Part shown: positions 5,058 through 9,126 of the stretch, piece by piece
How the letters are laid out: every line of letters begins with the position of its first letter
How positions within the stretch are numbered: position 1 is the stretch's first letter
Assembly: GCA_029864785.1 (NCBI GenBank)
Contig: JAOTST010000043.1
Coordinates: 1-9,126 of the forward strand
DNA: 9,126 nt
From: Chromatiales bacterium
GTDB lineage: Bacteria > Pseudomonadota > Gammaproteobacteria > Thiohalomonadales > Thiohalomonadaceae
Reading direction: 5' to 3'
Translations under genes and position numbers: made by a program
Notes under the pieces: generated by a model
What the model saw: the letters and a program-made list of their open reading frames with translations, nothing else
Told to the model about the DNA's origin: nothing
Database searches by the model: none

Positions 5058-8000
5058 CTAACAAATTGTACGGGCATTGCGAAACATCCGCATCCAGGCT
5101 CCATCTTCATCCCACTCTTCAGGGTGCCATGAATTCTGCACCGCTCGGAAAACCCGCTCAGGATGCGGCATCATAATAGTAAACCGACCATCATTGTTGG
5201 TCAGTCCTGTAATCCCCAGTGGCGACCCATTGGGGTTGGCAGGATAAATTTCGGTTGGATCACCGGCATGATCAACATAACGTAGAGCAACCTGTTGACT
5301 ACGCAAAAGATCCGCTGGAGCGGCTGCTCCAAATTCAGCGCGTCCCTCTCCATGAGCCACCGCTATTGGCATACGAGATCCCTCCATTCCCTGCATAAAG
5401 ATAGATTTTGATTTCACCACCTCGACCATTGAAAAGCGGGCTTCAAACTGCTCAGAGTTATTACGGACAAAGTGGGGCCACTGCTCAGCGCCCGGAATCA
5501 GATCACGCAAATTCGACATCATTTGGCAACCGTTACAGACACCCAAACCAAAACTATCATCCCGTTCAAAGAAATTAGCGAAGTCATCACGAGCACGTGT
5601 ATTGAAAAGAATCGACTTGGCCCATCCCTCACCCGCACCGAGCACGTCCCCATAAGAGAAACCACCGCAAGCTACCATTCCTTTGTAATCCTCTAGTGAA
5701 TGGCGCCCGGAGATAATGTCACTCATGTGAACATCAACTGCATCAAAACCAGCACGCTCAAAGGCGGCGGCCATCTCGATCTGTCCATTGACCCCCTGCT
5801 CACGCAGCACGGCAACACGAGGACGTGCCCCAGTAGCGATCATCGGTGCGGCGATATCCTCGTTGACATCGTAACTGAGCGATACGCTCAGACCGGGGTC
5901 TTCCGCATTGAGGATCTGCTCAAAGGCCTCATCGGCACACTCAGGGTTATCACGCAGCTTTTGCATCTGGTACGAGGTCTCTGACCATGCACGTTGCAGA
6001 TCGATACGAGATTCATCAAGCACCACTTCAGCATGGTTACGGATTACGATGCGGTCATCATTATTGAGAGCACCAATCACATGGCAGCAGCCACCCAGAT
6101 TGGCCTCACGGAACAGTGACAGCACCTCATCGGTATCCTGATGACGTACCTGAATCACCGCACCTAGCTCCTCGTTAAAGAGCGCGGCAGCAATGTGCTC
6201 CTCTGCCAGCTCAATATCAAGACCGGTGTGAGCGGCAAAGGCCATCTCCAGTAGTGTGACCAGTAGACCACCATCCGAACGATCGTGGTAAGCGAGTAAC
6301 ATCCCCTCACGATTGAGCTCTTGAATGGTGCTAAAGAATTTTTTAAATAGTGCGGGACTATCAAGATCCGGGGCTCGATTACCCAGCTCCTTATAGACCT
6401 GAACCAGTGCCGATCCGCCAAGGCGCTGCTTACCCTGTCCCAAATCAATTAAGATCAAGTCACTATCGGCATCGGTTTTCAATTCTGGGGTGAGTGTTGC
6501 TCGTACATTAGTCACCGGAGCAAAGGCGGTAATCACTAACGATAGTGGTGCCGTCACTGACTTATCTTCATCTCGATCTTGCCAGACACTCTTCATCGAC
6601 ATTGAGTCTTTACCGACCGGAATAGCGATACCGAGTTCAGGACAGAGCTCCATGCCTACGGCGGTTACCGCATCAAATAGTCCGGCATCCTCACCAGGGT
6701 GTCCAGCAGGAGCCATCCAGTTAGCCGACAAGACAATATCGGAGATCACCTCAATTTTGGCCGCCGCGATATTGGTCAATGCCTCACCCACCGCCATACG
6801 TGCCGAAGAGGCGTGATCAATCAGCGCCAGCGGTGCGCGTTCACCAATGGCCATCGCTTCTCCCGTCTCGACGTCGAAACTAGTGGCCGTTACACCACAG
6901 TCAGCCACAGGCACCTGCCAGGGACCAACCATCTGATCCCGAGCGACCAGTCCGGTGACACTGCGATCACCGATAGTAATAAGAAAGCTCTTATCAGCCA
7001 CCGTAGGAAGACGCAGCACACGGTAGGTGGCATCCTTCAGATCAATCTGCTTGCTATTAAAAGAGTGAAGTTTAACTGACACGTGAGATGTCTCACGCAA
7101 CATCTTAGGCGGCTTACCGAGCAGTACGTCGAGCGGCATATCGATGGGAGTATTTTCAAAATGTTCATCACCGAGCAAGAGATGTTGCTCTTTGGTGGCG
7201 GTACCGATAACGGCATAGGGACACCGCTCACGATCACAGAGTTCACCAAAGCGTTCGATATCATCATCATGAATTGCCATAACATAACGCTCTTGCGACT
7301 CATTACACCAAATTTCCATCGGTGACATACCGGGCTCATCATTGGGGATTGCTCGCAGCTCATATTTGGCTCCACGACCCGCATCATTCACCAGTTCCGG
7401 CATCGCATTGGAGAGACCTCCGGCACCCACGTCGTGGATTGAAATAATCGGATTGTCATCACCCAGCTGCCAGCAACGATCAATCACCTCCTGACAACGG
7501 CGCTCAATCTCAGGATTACCACGTTGTACAGAAGCAAAATCGAGATTCTCACTTGAGGTGCCTGAATCCATTGATGAGGCCGCGCCTCCACCAAGACCAA
7601 TCAACATTGCAGGCCCACCGATAACCACCAGTTGAGCACCATCGGGGATAATATTCTTTTCGACATGCTCCGGCTTAATGTTGCCAACTCCGCCCGCAAG
7701 CATGATCGGTTTGTGATAACCGCGCACCTCATCACCTTCGCTACCGGGAACCTTCTCTTCGTACGTACGGAAGTAGCCGGTAATCGCCGGGCGACCAAAC
7801 TCATTATTAAATGCTGCGCCACCCAGTGGTCCATCGGTCATAATATCAAGAGCAGAGACAATGCGGTCGGGCTTACCGTAATCGGTCTCCCAAGGCTGTT
7901 CAAAGCCAGGAATTTTTAAATTGGAGACAGAGAAGCCGCTCAGTCCAGCCTTTGGCTTAGAACCTCGTCCAGTTGCCCCTTCATCGCGAATCTCACCGCC

Positions 8001-8930
8001 CGAACCGGTCGCAGCGCCAGGAAACGGAGAGATCGCAGTAGGGTGATTATGCGTCTCCACCTTCATCAAGATCGCTATGGATTGCTGGTGGTAGTGATAT
8101 TTACCCGTTTCCGGATCGGGATAGAAGCGCCCCGCATCAAAGCCCTCCATTACTGCCGAATTATCTTTGTAGACCGAGAGGGTCTTACCAGGGTTTTCAT
8201 GGTGGGTGTTGCGAATCATGCCGAAGAGGGAGCGTCCCTCCTCCTTATCATCAATGACCCAATCGGCATTAAAGATTTTGTGACGACAGTGCTCTGAGTT
8301 AGCCTGGGCAAACATCATCAGCTCTGTATCCGATGGGTTGCGCCCAAGTGCCGTGAAATTTTCTACTAGATAGTCGATCTCATCAGGAGCCAGAGCCAAC
8401 CCCCACTCACTATTGGCACGTTTTAATTCATCAACACCCCCATCGAGAATATCAACCTGGCGCATCGGAGTTGGTTCATGAACAACAAACAGGCGTTCCG
8501 CCTCTTCAAGAGTATTGAGTACCATATCAACCATTCGATCATGGATCAGAGCGACAACTTGTTGGCGCTCATCATCACTCAGCTCGCCATCAAAGTAGTA
8601 GGCGATACCGCGTTCAAGCCGAGTGATTCCCGACAGTCCACAGTTGTGAGCGATATCAGTTGCCTTGGTTGACCATGGTGAGATTGTACCGACACGAGGA
8701 ACCACCAGCATCAGCTTACCCTTTGCCTCTACCGGCTTCGATTTAGGACCGTAGTGAAGGATCTGTTCCAACACCTTCTGCTCATCATCGGTCAACTGTT
8801 TATCGGTCTCGACAAAATGAACAAACCGCGTTGAGAGCGATACCGAGCGAGATAATTGTTCGGTAATCTGTTGATTCAGTTTACGCAGACGAAAGTCAGA
8901 GAGTGCTGTAACGCCGTGGAGGATCAACAT
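5058..8930 (-). CDS. purL: Phosphoribosylformylglycinamidine synthase, single-chain PurL
   Basis: PurL catalyses the ATP-dependent conversion of FGAR and glutamine to FGAM and glutamate, step four of de novo purine synthesis in the cytosol. At 1290 residues it is the large fused form (E. coli 1295), not the PurS/PurL/PurQ complex. The order is: N-terminal PurS-like domain (about 1-150); linker with ANSEHCRHK (210-218); two AIR-synthase-like ATPase halves, with [22 protein letters not shown] region at 292-313 and [10 protein letters not shown] in the second half; and a class I glutaminase from about 1037. The glutaminase triad is Cys1132 (GVCNGC), His1256 and Glu1258 (PHPER). No frameshift is seen. 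ATG at 8930 gives [18 protein letters not shown], matching the E. coli start; only a weak AGG lies upstream. I see no PurR-like palindrome in the 196 bases upstream. Confidence 0.98.
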   Translation of the reverse strand: MLILHGVTALSDFRLRKLNQQITEQLSRSVSLSTRFVHFVETDKQLTDDEQKVLEQILHYGPKSKPVEAKGKLMLVVPRVGTISPWSTKATDIAHNCGLSGITRLERGIAYYFDGELSDDERQQVVALIHDRMVDMVLNTLEEAERLFVVHEPTPMRQVDILDGGVDELKRANSEWGLALAPDEIDYLVENFTALGRNPSDTELMMFAQANSEHCRHKIFNADWVIDDKEEGRSLFGMIRNTHHENPGKTLSVYKDNSAVMEGFDAGRFYPDPETGKYHYHQQSIAILMKVETHNHPTAISPFPGAATGSGGEIRDEGATGRGSKPKAGLSGFSVSNLKIPGFEQPWETDYGKPDRIVSALDIMTDGPLGGAAFNNEFGRPAITGYFRTYEEKVPGSEGDEVRGYHKPIMLAGGVGNIKPEHVEKNIIPDGAQLVVIGGPAMLIGLGGGAASSMDSGTSSENLDFASVQRGNPEIERRCQEVIDRCWQLGDDNPIISIHDVGAGGLSNAMPELVNDAGRGAKYELRAIPNDEPGMSPMEIWCNESQERYVMAIHDDDIERFGELCDRERCPYAVIGTATKEQHLLLGDEHFENTPIDMPLDVLLGKPPKMLRETSHVSVKLHSFNSKQIDLKDATYRVLRLPTVADKSFLITIGDRSVTGLVARDQMVGPWQVPVADCGVTATSFDVETGEAMAIGERAPLALIDHASSARMAVGEALTNIAAAKIEVISDIVLSANWMAPAGHPGEDAGLFDAVTAVGMELCPELGIAIPVGKDSMSMKSVWQDRDEDKSVTAPLSLVITAFAPVTNVRATLTPELKTDADSDLILIDLGQGKQRLGGSALVQVYKELGNRAPDLDSPALFKKFFSTIQELNREGMLLAYHDRSDGGLLVTLLEMAFAAHTGLDIELAEEHIAAALFNEELGAVIQVRHQDTDEVLSLFREANLGGCCHVIGALNNDDRIVIRNHAEVVLDESRIDLQRAWSETSYQMQKLRDNPECADEAFEQILNAEDPGLSVSLSYDVNEDIAAPMIATGARPRVAVLREQGVNGQIEMAAAFERAGFDAVDVHMSDIISGRHSLEDYKGMVACGGFSYGDVLGAGEGWAKSILFNTRARDDFANFFERDDSFGLGVCNGCQMMSNLRDLIPGAEQWPHFVRNNSEQFEARFSMVEVVKSKSIFMQGMEGSRMPIAVAHGEGRAEFGAAAPADLLRSQQVALRYVDHAGDPTEIYPANPNGSPLGITGLTNNDGRFTIMMPHPERVFRAVQNSWHPEEWDEDGAWMRMFRNARTIC

Positions 8931-8964
8931 GGGACAGACCTATGGTTCAAAAATTGAGGCGTGA

Positions 8965-8993
8965 ATGATAAAGGATCGGTAAAATCACATAAA
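8965..8993 (-). promoter_or_regulatory. Weak candidate promoter for purL
   Basis: On the minus strand TATCAT (8965-8970) is a good -10 box, with the same hexamer as the yceD promoter. The sequence 17 bases upstream, TTTATG (8988-8993), is a poor -35 match. The predicted start near 8958 would give a leader of about 28 bases. An activator or another element may be needed if this is the real promoter. Confidence 0.3.
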
Positions 8994-9115
8994 CAACTTA
9001 TCGATATTATTTTATGACCCAAACAACTAAACAAGACTCAAGCGCTCCTGTGCCTGCATGCGCCCGCGATATTAGTGCATCTAACCAACAGGGATGTTGG
9101 AAATGGTGATCTTGC

Positions 9116-9120
9116 AGGAG
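9116..9120 (+). promoter_or_regulatory. Possible ribosome binding site for a gene beginning past the right edge
   Basis: AGGAG is a strong Shine-Dalgarno core, six bases before the end of the window, at the right distance for a start codon at or just beyond base 9127. The next bases are outside the window, so this stays tentative. Confidence 0.35.
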
Positions 9121-9126
9121 CAGACA

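Larger units (their letters stand above)
8931..9126. other. Upstream region of purL, with possible plus-strand gene start at the edge
   Basis: This 196-base stretch holds the purL upstream region and no complete gene that I can identify. On the plus strand a 31-codon frame (9014-9109, ending WKW and TGA) has no ribosome site and resembles nothing I know. Another frame is open to the edge from ATG at 9094 or 9103, reading MLEMVILQEQT. An AGGAG at 9116-9120 would suit a start codon just outside the window. In E. coli the gene divergent from purL is mltF, but nothing here identifies it. Confidence 0.4.

Noticed and set aside
6699..7079. 126-codon frame on the plus strand opposite purL
   Set aside because: It lies wholly opposite the conserved middle of purL, has no ribosome site or recognisable motif, and is best explained by purL codon bias. 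The same applies to the other frames opposite purL, plsX, fabH and yceD.
9005..9016. TATTAT as a -10 box driving the short frame at 9014
   Set aside because: It is only three bases from the ATG, so transcription would begin inside or after the start codon, and there is no -35 match 16-18 bases upstream.
1..9126. Defence system, mobile element, CRISPR array or other new multi-gene system
   Set aside because: Nearly every base belongs to conserved housekeeping genes in familiar order. I found no direct-repeat array, terminal inverted repeats, transposase, integrase or tRNA.

Overview
The window looks like chromosomal housekeeping DNA of a gammaproteobacterium of moderate GC. Three things point that way. 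PurL is the long single-chain form (1290 aa, glutaminase domain fused at the C-terminus). The order yceF / yceD-rpmF-plsX-fabH-fabD with yceF divergent is the same as in Escherichia coli. The YceD, L32, FabH and PurL proteins follow their enterobacterial counterparts almost colinearly. I cannot name the genus. The group II truncated globin and the small SCP-2-like protein would fit an environmental, non-enteric lineage, but that is inference.

Layout. Minus strand, 1-3376: one fatty-acid/phospholipid operon, read right to left as yceD, rpmF, plsX, fabH, fabD, with fabD cut by the left edge. A near-consensus sigma-70 promoter lies directly against the yceD start codon. Two perfect hairpins sit between rpmF and plsX. 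fabH begins with TTG inside the plsX stop (TTGA overlap). Plus strand, 3470-4593: yceF (Maf-type m7GTP pyrophosphatase) followed by a group II truncated haemoglobin, closed by a strong hairpin with T-runs on both strands. Minus strand, 4613-8930: purL, then 49 bases on a small SCP-2-like protein of unknown role. The right end (8931-9126) is the purL upstream region; a plus-strand gene probably begins at or just beyond the edge.

How the genes work together. yceD and rpmF serve the large ribosomal subunit. plsX makes acyl-phosphate for phospholipid synthesis. fabH starts fatty-acid elongation and fabD supplies malonyl-ACP. The operon thus ties ribosome supply to membrane lipid supply. purL carries out the fourth step of de novo purine synthesis.

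No gene-free stretch exceeds 300 bases. I see no mobile element, CRISPR array, tRNA or rRNA, and no clearly new multi-gene system. The points most worth a second look are regulatory: the apparently leaderless yceD transcript, and the hairpin pair after rpmF, one arm of which is a 12-base copy of sequence inside rpmF.
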